Below, one piece after another: positions 1 to 7,129 of a stretch of DNA of 19,642 bases. The DNA is from an uncultured Caryophanales bacterium (GTDB lineage Bacteria; Bacillota_I; Bacilli_A; Acholeplasmatales; Anaeroplasmataceae). Both the position numbers and the translations under genes were made by a program. The stretch spans positions 1 through 19,642 of the forward strand of contig CAKZZJ010000015.1 of the NCBI GenBank assembly GCA_937885165.1, in the 5' to 3' direction. Below the pieces are notes generated by a model. That model was not told the DNA's origin, searched no databases, and worked only from the letters and a program-made list of their open reading frames with translations. Positions within the stretch are counted from its first letter, which is position 1. Each line of letters opens with the position of its first letter.

Positions 1-46
1 CCATGGTCCATTCGCCGAAAGCCAGCTCGGGAGCGGCATCCATCAG
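1..46. other. GC-rich terminal segment, probably foreign or chimeric sequence
   Basis: The first ~46-50 bases are about 62% GC, against 35% in the next 60 bases. In the capsid frame they read as a cysteine/arginine-rich string (GCRSRAGFRRMDHG), typical of GC-rich DNA read out of frame. A different minus-strand frame reads MDAAPELAFGEWTM. This suggests an assembly or adaptor junction, or a recombination border, rather than native capsid code. Confidence 0.5.
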
Positions 47-836
47 TGTGATCTTTGATAAAGTCAAGTAAGGTATTGGTATATAAGGCAGACATTCTAT
101 TTGCCAATTCTTCTGTTACAAATGTTGGAACTAAGAAGACATTTGGTAAAAGGTTAATGTTCATATTGCTATCAGTTAAATAACGGGTGAAAACACCATT
201 GAAGAAACCAACGATTTCAGCATCGGATAAGCCTTCAAAACCAGAACCAGTAGTTGCACTATTATCAATTGTGCCAACTAAAACATTAGCGGAATTGAAT
301 AAACCAGTTTGACCATTTAAGCCTGTATAGGCAACATTTTGGACGAAGTAATCAAATCCAACAAGGATGCCTTCTTCATAGATCTTTTCGATAGATTTTT
401 GAAGATTGATTTTCTTCATCTTTTCGAGTTCAACAAATCTTAAATCATAAGCGATTTCGTATGTGAAGACTGGAACTCTATTTTGAGTCATGGAAGCATT
501 AATTCTTGGGATTAAGTTTCCGTTGTTACCGAAGATGTTACGAGTATCACTCATGATACCGGCCCAGTCAACGGTCATATATTCCACATAATCCACGAAT
601 CCACCACCAGTATCAATTGGGACGTCTTCTGAATAAGTGAAGTATGATTTTGGTTCGTAAACTTTAGTATGTAATTTTGCTAAAGTTGTGGATAAGAATG
701 CGAAGTTCGCGTCATGAACTTTTGCATCTCCAACAAAGTTTCTTCTTTCACGACCGGAAAGAGGAATGCATTTGCCTCTATTTGTGGCTGGGAGTGTATC
801 GGAGAAATAAACGCCTTCAACTAAATTATTTTTCAT
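1..836 (-). CDS. Major capsid protein, DUF2184-like (3' end cut by window edge)
   Basis: I translated this partial gene by hand from ATG at 836; about 278 codons are open to the left edge with no stop. An AGGAGG-type site (rc of 846-852) precedes the ATG. The protein starts MKNNLVEGVYFSD and includes DTGGGFVDYVEYMTVDWAG, then VPVFTYEIAYDLRF, then GLNGQTGLFN, a layout I associate with the DUF2184 major capsid family (HK97-like fold, shell of the head). It follows cement, scaffold and DUF2213 protease genes, the expected head company. GC content is higher than in neighbouring genes (about 35-42%), as often seen in the most highly expressed phage genes. The last ~15 codons before the edge are GC-rich and arginine-rich and probably do not belong to it. 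Family assignment is from memory of pattern and context, not a search. Confidence 0.82.
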   Translation of the reverse strand, partial: MKNNLVEGVYFSDTLPATNRGKCIPLSGRERRNFVGDAKVHDANFAFLSTTLAKLHTKVYEPKSYFTYSEDVPIDTGGGFVDYVEYMTVDWAGIMSDTRNIFGNNGNLIPRINASMTQNRVPVFTYEIAYDLRFVELEKMKKINLQKSIEKIYEEGILVGFDYFVQNVAYTGLNGQTGLFNSANVLVGTIDNSATTGSGFEGLSDAEIVGFFNGVFTRYLTDSNMNINLLPNVFLVPTFVTEELANRMSALYTNTLLDFIKDHTDGCRSRAGFRRMDH

Positions 837-854
837 AACTTTCTTTTCCTCCTA

Positions 855-1337
855 TTATAACACGATTTCTGCAACTTTATCAGAACCATGTAATTCTGTA
901 ACACCCATAAATTTCCAAGGTGTTTCAATGTTGTCTGTGGAGACAGTTGTTACTTTACCTGCGGAAGTAAGATAAACTGTTGCTCCTTCTTTTGCATTAG
1001 CTAGAACTGCATCTGCATCTAACTTAACTGCAACAAATCCTCTAACTAATAAACCAAATGCTTCGCCTGGATTAACTGCGACTGGACCAACTGGTGCTGG
1101 ATAAACACTTGGGACTTTTACATTGGTTGCTAAGACAACGCCTGCAACTTCTGTCATGGCAGTGAGGGATGCGGCTGGTTTGTAAGAGCCTGAAGCTGAA
1201 CCAAACATGACAACATCACCTGGTAAAACTGCGGCTGAGCCTTCGAGAACAGCTGGTCCAACATCATATTTGTCGGATACTGTAGGATAACCAACCATCA
1301 ATTTTTGAACGCCATCTTTACCTAAGATTAAACTCAT
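855..1337 (-). CDS. Putative capsid cement/decoration protein
   Basis: A 160-residue protein rich in Gly, Ala and Val and predicted to be mostly beta. An early GDVVMFG segment, a central PGEAFGLLVRGFVAVKL segment and a late EGATVYLTSAGKVTTVS segment resemble the gp24-like structural cement proteins that bind the outside of the capsid and stabilise it. It lies directly between the putative scaffold and the major capsid gene, where DUF2213/DUF2184-type head modules usually encode the cement protein. ATG at 1337 has an AGGAGG site about 9-12 bases upstream. The stop is 18 bases from the capsid ATG, so the two genes are probably co-translated. GC is nearer 40% than the surrounding 25-30%, like the capsid gene. 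The fold call rests on pattern and position. Confidence 0.72.
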   Translation of the reverse strand: MSLILGKDGVQKLMVGYPTVSDKYDVGPAVLEGSAAVLPGDVVMFGSASGSYKPAASLTAMTEVAGVVLATNVKVPSVYPAPVGPVAVNPGEAFGLLVRGFVAVKLDADAVLANAKEGATVYLTSAGKVTTVSTDNIETPWKFMGVTELHGSDKVAEIVL

Positions 1338-1355
1338 AAAATTTCCATCCTCCTG

Positions 1356-1913
1356 TTATTTCTTTAATGATTTTGAGTATCTGGAATCAAAAGCCTTTGC
1401 GACTTCTTGTTCCTTTGTTAACACATCGGAGTCACCGACGTTGTTAACTTCTATCGAACCGATTGATGCTTTTGAATCTTTGATGCCTTCGTCACCGCAT
1501 TCATCTTCAAGGACATCTTCTTCATCTTCATCTTCGTCGATTTCCGAAATTTCTTCTTCTTCCTGTTCTTCAATAATTACATCTTCATCTTCCTCAGATT
1601 CATCAGATTCATCAAAGTCAACTTGTTCATAGATTTCTTCTTCCTCTTTTTCAGATTTAGATTCTTCTTCTTTTTCTTCCTCTTCTTTATCTTCGTCTTC
1701 TTTGGATTTGAGTAATTTTTTGAGTTCAGGAACAAGTTCTGCTAATTCTTTTAAGCTTTTAATTTCTTTTTCAGAAAGTTCGACTTTATCTTCTTTAGCA
1801 GTATCAACAATTTTTTCTTCGCGATGTAATCTTCTGTTTTCTAATTTTTTGTTATCAACAGTATCAACAGCGAATGCTTTATGTGTTTTCTTGTTTCTTA
1901 CTATAAATTTCAT
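1356..1913 (-). CDS. Highly acidic putative scaffolding protein
   Basis: About 185 residues beginning MKFIVRNKKTHKAF. Possible starts are ATG at 1922, 1919 and 1913; 1913 sits 10 bases after the AAAGGA site and is preferred. A basic N-terminus is followed by a helical Lys/Glu/Leu stretch, about 65 residues of almost pure Glu/Asp/Ser with Lys, and a C-terminal tail ending AFDSRYSKSLKK. Extreme charge, low complexity and position between protease and cement/capsid genes suggest a capsid scaffold, or internal head protein, that is removed during maturation. The basic C-terminal helix could be the capsid-binding part, as in other phage scaffolds. The tail also holds an IKDS motif matching those in the protease polyprotein. 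No homologous domain is recognised, so the role is inferred from context. Confidence 0.55.
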   Translation of the reverse strand: MKFIVRNKKTHKAFAVDTVDNKKLENRRLHREEKIVDTAKEDKVELSEKEIKSLKELAELVPELKKLLKSKEDEDKEEEEKEEESKSEKEEEEIYEQVDFDESDESEEDEDVIIEEQEEEEISEIDEDEDEEDVLEDECGDEGIKDSKASIGSIEVNNVGDSDVLTKEQEVAKAFDSRYSKSLKK

Positions 1914-1937
1914 AAACATCATATCCTTTCAAAAATT

Positions 1938-1967
1938 ATTATAAATTATCTTTTTTATTTGATATAA
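1938..1967 (-). promoter_or_regulatory. Promoter-like element A (TTATA-N19-TATAAT)
   Basis: On the minus strand a perfect TATAAT occupies 1943-1938, with TTATA at 1967-1963, 19 bases apart. It lies in the 50-odd-base gap before the putative scaffold gene. The same pair at the same spacing occurs in the two other sizeable gaps (5346-5375 and 8633-8662). The -35-like half is not TTGACA, and the region is very AT-rich, so chance matches are possible. Confidence 0.4.
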
Positions 1968-1975
1968 CTTGAATA

Positions 1976-2452
1976 TTAGTTCTTTAAAAGCGTGCATTTA
2001 ATATATTTTGATAATTCATTTAAATCATATATATATTTATTTGAATCTATATCTTCATTTATAATACTTCCAAGTCTATTATTCTTTTGTATTATGCTTT
2101 GCATATAATTTTTAATATAATTTTCAACCTTTAAGGCTATTCTTCTTAATGTATTTTCTATTTCACCTTCGCTAGAATTACCAGTAAGAATTTTGTCAAC
2201 CAATGCTGACAATTCTTCTGTTAATAACCTATTTATATATAATAATGATTTATCTAATATATGTTGTCCGGGAATAGTAATAGTTCCATTTTCAGTAAAG
2301 AACATTATATCTGCAATTTTCATAGATACCTTTGTTGTGGTATCATCTGTATTTAATATATTTACATCTACTGTTTTTTGGCCTTCTGATGTAAATATAC
2401 CAAATTGAAAGTAATAGTGAGATAAACTATCCAACAATTGAATATCAGTCAT
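1976..2452 (-). CDS. Possible HK97-gp10-like neck/head-tail completion protein
   Basis: A 158-residue protein starting MTDIQLLDSLSHYYF. The segment from about residue 54, GTITIPGQHILDKSL, continues into a helical ELSALVDKILTG stretch and then IENTLRRIALKVENYIKNYM. This arrangement (a Pro-containing strand, a helix, a short turn, then a helix ending in an 'ALxxIGxxxxxxI'-like pattern) is reminiscent of HK97-gp10/neck proteins that join head and tail. Similarity is weak, and an unrelated head protein remains possible. Its ATG overlaps the end of the protease gene (ATGACTGA), so translation is probably coupled. The local Shine-Dalgarno (AAGGGC) is poor, which fits coupling. GC is very low, about 22-25%. 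Confidence 0.4.
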   Translation of the reverse strand: MTDIQLLDSLSHYYFQFGIFTSEGQKTVDVNILNTDDTTTKVSMKIADIMFFTENGTITIPGQHILDKSLLYINRLLTEELSALVDKILTGNSSEGEIENTLRRIALKVENYIKNYMQSIIQKNNRLGSIINEDIDSNKYIYDLNELSKYIKCTLLKN

Positions 2453-4685
2453 TTTCTAACTTGCCCTTATATTCTTCAATTTGTTTTTGAATAGTTTTTC
2501 TCATTTTATTCTTTTGTTTTTCATAATCTTTATTGTTTTCATCCAAGATTTCATTCTTTTCTAATTTTTCTAATTGATCTTCTAATGCTTTAATTGCTTT
2601 AGTATAGAATTTTCTAGAATATGAATCTTTGAATTGAGCCCAATGTTTTCTAATATTATCTGCTCTTTGAATAACATATTTGTCAACATTTTTAACTTCG
2701 AAATGAACATAATCTCCATTTTCAGATGGTTCAAAATAGAAACCTCTATCGCGAAGATAAGCTTTAAATTCTTTAGAAGCAGGACCTCTTAATAAATCAA
2801 AACCTGTCCATTTTTCTTTATCTTTAATAGAATCTTCGTTGAGATAAATTTCTCTTGGCTCATTGAATTTATCATAAATAGTGATAGATAATTCATCATC
2901 TTCTTCTGTTAATTCAATATCATATAAACCAACTAATTTTCTGCCAGCTTTTCTTAATTCTGGCTTTTTGGAGAAGAAAATATCAATGACTTTTAATTCA
3001 TCATCATATCTAATTGGTTCTTTATATTCAATTCCTTCAAGTAATTTTTTAACTACTTCAACTTCTTCTTTTTTAAGTTTACTAACAACAATTTTTGAAT
3101 CTCTAATTTCTTGAACAGAACCTTTACAATATGTTTTTCTATGAGAATCTGCTTCTTCATAAGTTTCAAATTTTCTAGCTTTATCGAAGTCTTCTGTAGG
3201 CTTATCATCTTCACCTAACCAAGTAGATTCTTCTCTTCCGCCACTTAAAGCAATGATGTAATGTTTTGGTGTTGCATCTTCATCTTTAATTTCTTCGTTA
3301 TTTAATTTAGCTTTAATTTTAGCGAGATCTTTATTTTCAAATATTTTTACGCCTTCGTATTTCTTTAAGAATGCGCGTTCATCTACTTTACCAGATTCAT
3401 TACCACCAAATACAACCCATTTACCATCTTTTTTAACAAATACTGCATATTTTGGAGCTTCATCTAATTTTAAAGCCTTTTCCATTTGTTCTTCAAAATC
3501 AGATGTAGAATACCAACCTTCCTCTAATATTCTATGAATGCGTCTTTCTTCACCAATAAAATCATTTAACATATTTTCAATATTTTTACGAGCTCCAAAG
3601 ATAACAAATCCATCTGGTTTCTTTTTACCTTTGCATCCATAAACTTTACAATATTCTTTTGCTTCTTCTAATGTCATATTATCAATGAAAACATTAAATT
3701 GTTCAAATGAATCTTCAAATGAATAGCGACCTAATTTGCTACCATTATTTTTCTTTGAATCTTTTAATAGTCTTCTCATATCTGTGCTATGAGGATATCC
3801 AAATTCATCTTCCCAAAGTTCATTAAATTCAAAAATAGATAAACCTTGTCTTTTAAGTTCTCTTACTTTTTCATAAGCTTTTTTACCATCTTCAAAAGAT
3901 TCTTCTCCACCTTCCCAGCGTAAATACCAAGAATTAGATTTTCTTTCTGAATCTCTTACTTCAGATTTTGTAATTGTAGCCCATTCAATATTTTCTTCAT
4001 CTTTTTTAAATAAAATGGTTTTACCTGTTATTAATTCTTCTGCATAAATAACATTACCTACAATCTTAGAAATTTTATATTGTTTACCTTGTTTACCAAA
4101 TTCTTGAATTAAACTACCTTTATTAATACCATCAGTTATAGATTTAATTCCCCATTTTTCTTTTTTACTATCTTGGATTCTAGCAATACCTGCTCTACCT
4201 TGTTCACATAAAGCAACATGATTTCCTCTAATATTAATTTGTTCTGGATTATCTCCACCTGTAATATCACAGTCATAACCACAACTTAATTCAACCATTT
4301 CTCCAGATTCAATTAAATCAATAGCTTCAGCATCATTAACAATTATATCTGCTAACATTACAGGTTGACCTTCAAATTCACCTCGTCTAATATTTTGAAC
4401 TCTACCTACTGATAAATCTTTATAATTATCTGGTCCAACACTAACTGATGGATGGTCAATAGTTAATGGAGCACCTTCAAATGAAGCCATAGTTTTTTCA
4501 CTAAATACTTCTTCTGGTTTTCTATCAACATCAATATACTCATCTGAATCAGAACCTTCTATAATTTCTGATTTCAAATATGTTTGTGCTCCTGTTCTAG
4601 CAATAATAGCATCTTTACAATATAAATACCCTTGTGGAGTTTTATATCTGTGTGGACTTAATTTAACACTACATAACATTCTCAT
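2445..4685 (-). CDS. DUF2213 prohead protease with long multi-module C-terminal extension
   Basis: Residues ~1-170 match the DUF2213 prohead protease family, a herpesvirus-assemblin-like serine protease that matures the procapsid. Visible hallmarks are APLTIDHPSV with H78 in the catalytic-His position, VELSCGYDCD with S134 as the likely nucleophile, and the closing GNHVALCEQGRAG. The family domain is usually under 200 residues, but here ~570 more follow. This extension splits into small alpha/beta modules of about 60-160 residues and ends in a Lys/Glu coiled coil (~690-746). Several module borders carry a [ILVF]-[QRK]-D-S motif (172-173, 245-246, 309-310, 529-530, 687-688). The extension may be an internal-head or scaffold polyprotein processed by its own protease; this is inference. 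ATG at 4685 has a GGAGG site. This is the only gene here ending in TGA. Confidence 0.82.
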   Translation of the reverse strand: MRMLCSVKLSPHRYKTPQGYLYCKDAIIARTGAQTYLKSEIIEGSDSDEYIDVDRKPEEVFSEKTMASFEGAPLTIDHPSVSVGPDNYKDLSVGRVQNIRRGEFEGQPVMLADIIVNDAEAIDLIESGEMVELSCGYDCDITGGDNPEQINIRGNHVALCEQGRAGIARIQDSKKEKWGIKSITDGINKGSLIQEFGKQGKQYKISKIVGNVIYAEELITGKTILFKKDEENIEWATITKSEVRDSERKSNSWYLRWEGGEESFEDGKKAYEKVRELKRQGLSIFEFNELWEDEFGYPHSTDMRRLLKDSKKNNGSKLGRYSFEDSFEQFNVFIDNMTLEEAKEYCKVYGCKGKKKPDGFVIFGARKNIENMLNDFIGEERRIHRILEEGWYSTSDFEEQMEKALKLDEAPKYAVFVKKDGKWVVFGGNESGKVDERAFLKKYEGVKIFENKDLAKIKAKLNNEEIKDEDATPKHYIIALSGGREESTWLGEDDKPTEDFDKARKFETYEEADSHRKTYCKGSVQEIRDSKIVVSKLKKEEVEVVKKLLEGIEYKEPIRYDDELKVIDIFFSKKPELRKAGRKLVGLYDIELTEEDDELSITIYDKFNEPREIYLNEDSIKDKEKWTGFDLLRGPASKEFKAYLRDRGFYFEPSENGDYVHFEVKNVDKYVIQRADNIRKHWAQFKDSYSRKFYTKAIKALEDQLEKLEKNEILDENNKDYEKQKNKMRKTIQKQIEEYKGKLEND

Positions 4686-4698
4686 ATTTTAATTCCTC

Positions 4699-5322
4699 CT
4701 ACCATTCATCATCTTCGTAAACATAATTTTTTTCTGCATCACTTATGGCATCATCTATAAAATATTCTAATAAATCATTGTGATACTTTTTACATAATTC
4801 TTTAAAATGTGCTTTAACATAATCTTCTACTTGTTCATATTCAATATCTTTAAATTCTTCAAAATTATCTACATAGTCATAAAAAAAATCAATTATTGAA
4901 TCTTCATCTACATTATAAGTCCAATTTATCTCGATCTCAGCATCATCATAATCGGCTGGATCAGTAAAATATGTAGTATTCTTCCCCCATACTGTAATAG
5001 GTAGATCTTTATATTCTAGTTCATAGTCATTAACTTTCTTTTTTGAATCATTATTTAAGTGAGATTTATATAAAACTAAAATTGTTGATTTAGGATAATG
5101 TTCTTTAAGTTTATTTGTTTTAAATTCGAGATCTTTATCATTGGCACAAACTATAGGTGTTTCAAAATAAATTGATCTTTTTTCGTATGTTATACCATAA
5201 ATTATAGCAACGGGTAATTGTTTATTTAAGTCAATTTTTATCTTATTAAATACTTCTTGTGCATTTGCAATAGCTTGTTCACGAGTAACTTCATCTTTAA
5301 TTTCTTTCACAATATATTTCAT
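4699..5322 (-). CDS. Acidic hypothetical protein between baseplate and head genes
   Basis: About 207 residues starting MKYIVKEIKDEVTRE. The in-frame TTG at 5340 is not the start, because GGAGG (5334-5330) lies downstream of it and about 7 bases before ATG 5322. The N-terminal half has alternating strands and helices and ends near LNNDSKKKV. The C-terminal half is strongly acidic and helical (DFFYDYVDNFEEF, then AHFKELCKKYHNDLLEYF) and ends YVYEDDEW. I recognise no domain. The opening MK[YF]IV[KR] resembles that of the putative scaffold. It is encoded just upstream of the protease polyprotein and shares an acidic, Asp-Ser-Lys-containing composition, so an internal head protein is a reasonable guess, without direct proof. 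It has its own promoter-like element upstream. Confidence 0.85.
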   Translation of the reverse strand: MKYIVKEIKDEVTREQAIANAQEVFNKIKIDLNKQLPVAIIYGITYEKRSIYFETPIVCANDKDLEFKTNKLKEHYPKSTILVLYKSHLNNDSKKKVNDYELEYKDLPITVWGKNTTYFTDPADYDDAEIEINWTYNVDEDSIIDFFYDYVDNFEEFKDIEYEQVEDYVKAHFKELCKKYHNDLLEYFIDDAISDAEKNYVYEDDEW

Positions 5323-5345
5323 AGAAATTCCTCCATTCAATAATA

Positions 5346-5375
5346 ATTATAAATTATGCTACTTTTTAAGTATAA
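5346..5375 (-). promoter_or_regulatory. Promoter-like element B (TTATA-N19-TATAAT)
   Basis: On the minus strand TATAAT lies at 5351-5346 and TTATA at 5375-5371, 19 bases apart. The element is just after the stop of the gp25-like gene and before the acidic gene starting at 5322. With element A it shares a longer ungapped match, including a purine run and ATAATTTATAAT. This could be the start point of a separate head-module transcript. Confidence 0.4.
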
Positions 5376-5379
5376 TTGA

Positions 5380-6165
5380 TTATTCATTAGAAAGATTTAT
5401 CTTTTCGCCATATATAGTATTTATTGTGCAATCAAATGTATAGGTATGTTTATCTAAATTAGAAGAAAATTCTTCTAAATTAGTAACATCAGAATAATCG
5501 GTTATATATCTAACAATAATACTATCATAAATTCCTTTAGATTTAATTTTTTCCATCAATGGTAAACCATAAGAAGCTTTATACCATAATTCGCCTTTAA
5601 TAACTGATAATCTTGGAATTAAAGCGTCTTTAACACTTTTAACACCAGTAGAATAATTAAATTCTTGAGATTCCATATATGTATATGGGTTATCTTTTCC
5701 ATATTTCGTTTTATCATAAGCTAATTTAGATTGTCTTGTAGGATAATCAATTGTAAATTTATCTGAGATAGGATTTTCACTTTCACAAATAATTGCAATC
5801 ATAAAATTAGAAATCATATCATAATTTCCAAATTCATCTATCAAATCATCAATAGAAATTCTACATTCTTCTAATCCTATACCTAATTTTCGGATTAATT
5901 TATTTTCATTTTTATCTAATGCATTAAATTGAATTAACCATGTAAAAGATGAAGAAAATGTTGTAGAAATAGTAATAAACTGTTCAGTTTGTTGCTTTTG
6001 GAAGTATAAATTCAAATATAAAATATTAAAATATATACCATTAATAGAATCTTCAATTAATTTGCATTGTTGTGTAGCCATTTTTGACTCATATCCATAA
6101 CTACCAAAAAATACAATATTTTGTTTCCCTGAAAAAGAATCTTTAATTAATTTTCGTGCTTTCAT
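5380..6165 (-). CDS. Baseplate wedge protein with C-terminal gp25/DUF2634-like domain
   Basis: About 261 residues from ATG 6165. An in-frame ATG at 6207 exists, but the AGGAGG site lies downstream of it, and 6165 begins one base after the previous stop (TAATATG). The C-terminal ~80 residues (GELWYKASYGLPLMEKI, then a DVTNLEEFSSNLD stretch, then a TFDCTINTIYGE strand) match the shape of T4 gp25/XkdS (DUF2634) baseplate wedge proteins: a 'GE..y...yGlp' motif, a variable helix, then a strand ending in yGe. The N-terminal ~175 residues are an unrecognised aromatic-rich domain, so the protein is larger than ordinary gp25 (about 130 residues). It follows the J-like and DUF2612-like genes, as expected for wedge parts. 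Exact family is uncertain. Confidence 0.6.
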   Translation of the reverse strand: MKARKLIKDSFSGKQNIVFFGSYGYESKMATQQCKLIEDSINGIYFNILYLNLYFQKQQTEQFITISTTFSSSFTWLIQFNALDKNENKLIRKLGIGLEECRISIDDLIDEFGNYDMISNFMIAIICESENPISDKFTIDYPTRQSKLAYDKTKYGKDNPYTYMESQEFNYSTGVKSVKDALIPRLSVIKGELWYKASYGLPLMEKIKSKGIYDSIIVRYITDYSDVTNLEEFSSNLDKHTYTFDCTINTIYGEKINLSNE

Positions 6166-6166
6166 A

Positions 6167-7129
6167 TTATGCGAAGAAACCTCCTTCCAATGTAGTTGGT
6201 AAATCATCTAATGTTGCGACAGTGCCCCAATTATTGCCAGTTTCAGGGTGAGTTGAACTAGTACCCCATGTTCTAGTAGAAGTACTCCATAAATAATAGT
6301 TATTCTCGGATGTGACAAAATAATAATCTCCATCTTCACCAGCAAAACAATAGAAATAACCAAAGTTAGGTAATTGAGCAGTATCAGTAATTGTTCCTTT
6401 ATTTTGTCCAGAACCAGCTGTATCACTTTCATGCCAACCAGTTTTATTATTCCAGATATAATAAGTAGTATCCATTGTATAATAATCACCATCTGATAAA
6501 GTGACAATAGATGAGAAAATACCTAAGCCATCGATATTTTGAGTAATTCTATTATAAAGAATACCCATACTTTCAATTGTAAGATAACCAGCTAAGAATA
6601 ATTTTCTTAAGTTTTCTGAATATTGAGAATAATTAGACCAATAAATATTACATTGAACACTATTTAATAATAATGGGCTTTGAGTTTGATACAAAACATA
6701 AACCATTAGTAAATCTAAAAGACCTTTAGTAACTTTACCATCATCAAATGTTGAATAAATTGTAGATAATTCCTCACGACTACCTTGGAAATTTTGTTTA
6801 ACTATTTGACATTTAATATAAATAATAAATTCATCATCTTCAAGATTTAATTCTTCGTATTCATTATTTATGAAAATAGTAAATTTTCTATAACATCCGA
6901 AAATAGCACCAATTTTGTCAATTAATTTAGAAACCCATGTAGAAGGTAATTCTTTTCCTTGTTTATTAAAAATATCTAACTGATCAAAAAGATAATCAAA
7001 TTCATTATTTACTTGTAAAAGTTGTTGATAAAAGATCTCGAATTGCTCTTGCATTCCATAAGATTCTTTCATAAACATACTTAATCTATTTAGATAATAT
7101 TGAAATTCTAATAAATCTTCTCTAATCAT
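6167..7129 (-). CDS. DUF2612-like baseplate protein with C-terminal tandem repeats
   Basis: 320 residues; ATG at 7129 overlaps the stop of the J-like gene (TAATG). Residues ~65-130 (WVSKLIDKIGAIFGCYR, then LEDDEFIIYIKCQIVKQNF, then GSREELSTIYSTF) fit the DUF2612 baseplate family, in which a 'D..iGaifG..R' segment precedes 'lnD.eyr.yik..i..n...gt...l'. This family works near the wedge-fibre junction. The last ~110 residues hold two imperfect repeats, DGDYY-TMDTTYYIWN--GW and DGDYYFVTSENNYYLWS--TW, about 53 residues apart. They resemble the small beta repeats found at the ends of phage fibre and adsorption proteins, suggesting an added surface-binding or fibre-docking module. Overall position supports a baseplate role; the binding role of the repeats is inferred. 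Confidence 0.68.
   Translation of the reverse strand: MIREDLLEFQYYLNRLSMFMKESYGMQEQFEIFYQQLLQVNNEFDYLFDQLDIFNKQGKELPSTWVSKLIDKIGAIFGCYRKFTIFINNEYEELNLEDDEFIIYIKCQIVKQNFQGSREELSTIYSTFDDGKVTKGLLDLLMVYVLYQTQSPLLLNSVQCNIYWSNYSQYSENLRKLFLAGYLTIESMGILYNRITQNIDGLGIFSSIVTLSDGDYYTMDTTYYIWNNKTGWHESDTAGSGQNKGTITDTAQLPNFGYFYCFAGEDGDYYFVTSENNYYLWSTSTRTWGTSSTHPETGNNWGTVATLDDLPTTLEGGFFA

Noticed and set aside
1500..1720. Trinucleotide repeat tract (TTC/TCT) as a non-coding repeat or CRISPR-like array
   Set aside because: It is the low-complexity Glu/Asp/Ser block of the scaffold coding frame; there are no regular spacers or conserved repeat units.
1441..1944. Plus-strand open frames opposite the acidic gene (Ser-rich peptides)
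   Set aside because: They are the antisense reading of the GAA/GAT-rich scaffold gene, which gives TTC/TCT serine and phenylalanine strings; no ribosome site or recognisable domain.
2445..2447. Recoding of TGA as tryptophan (Mollicutes-type code)
   Set aside because: TGA is used here as the stop of the protease gene, overlapping the next ATG, and the tryptophans I checked are TGG. Most other stops are TAA or TAG, so a reassigned code is not needed, though a single TGA is thin evidence.
2193..3114. Plus-strand open frames opposite the neck-like and protease genes
   Set aside because: Short antisense shadows with low-complexity Ser/Asn/Ile content and no Shine-Dalgarno sequence; the minus-strand genes explain the region.
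6208..6507. Minus-strand 99-residue hydrophobic frame inside the DUF2612-like gene
   Set aside because: An out-of-frame reading of the repeat region; its hydrophobic look comes from AT-rich codons, and it lies fully inside a well-supported gene.
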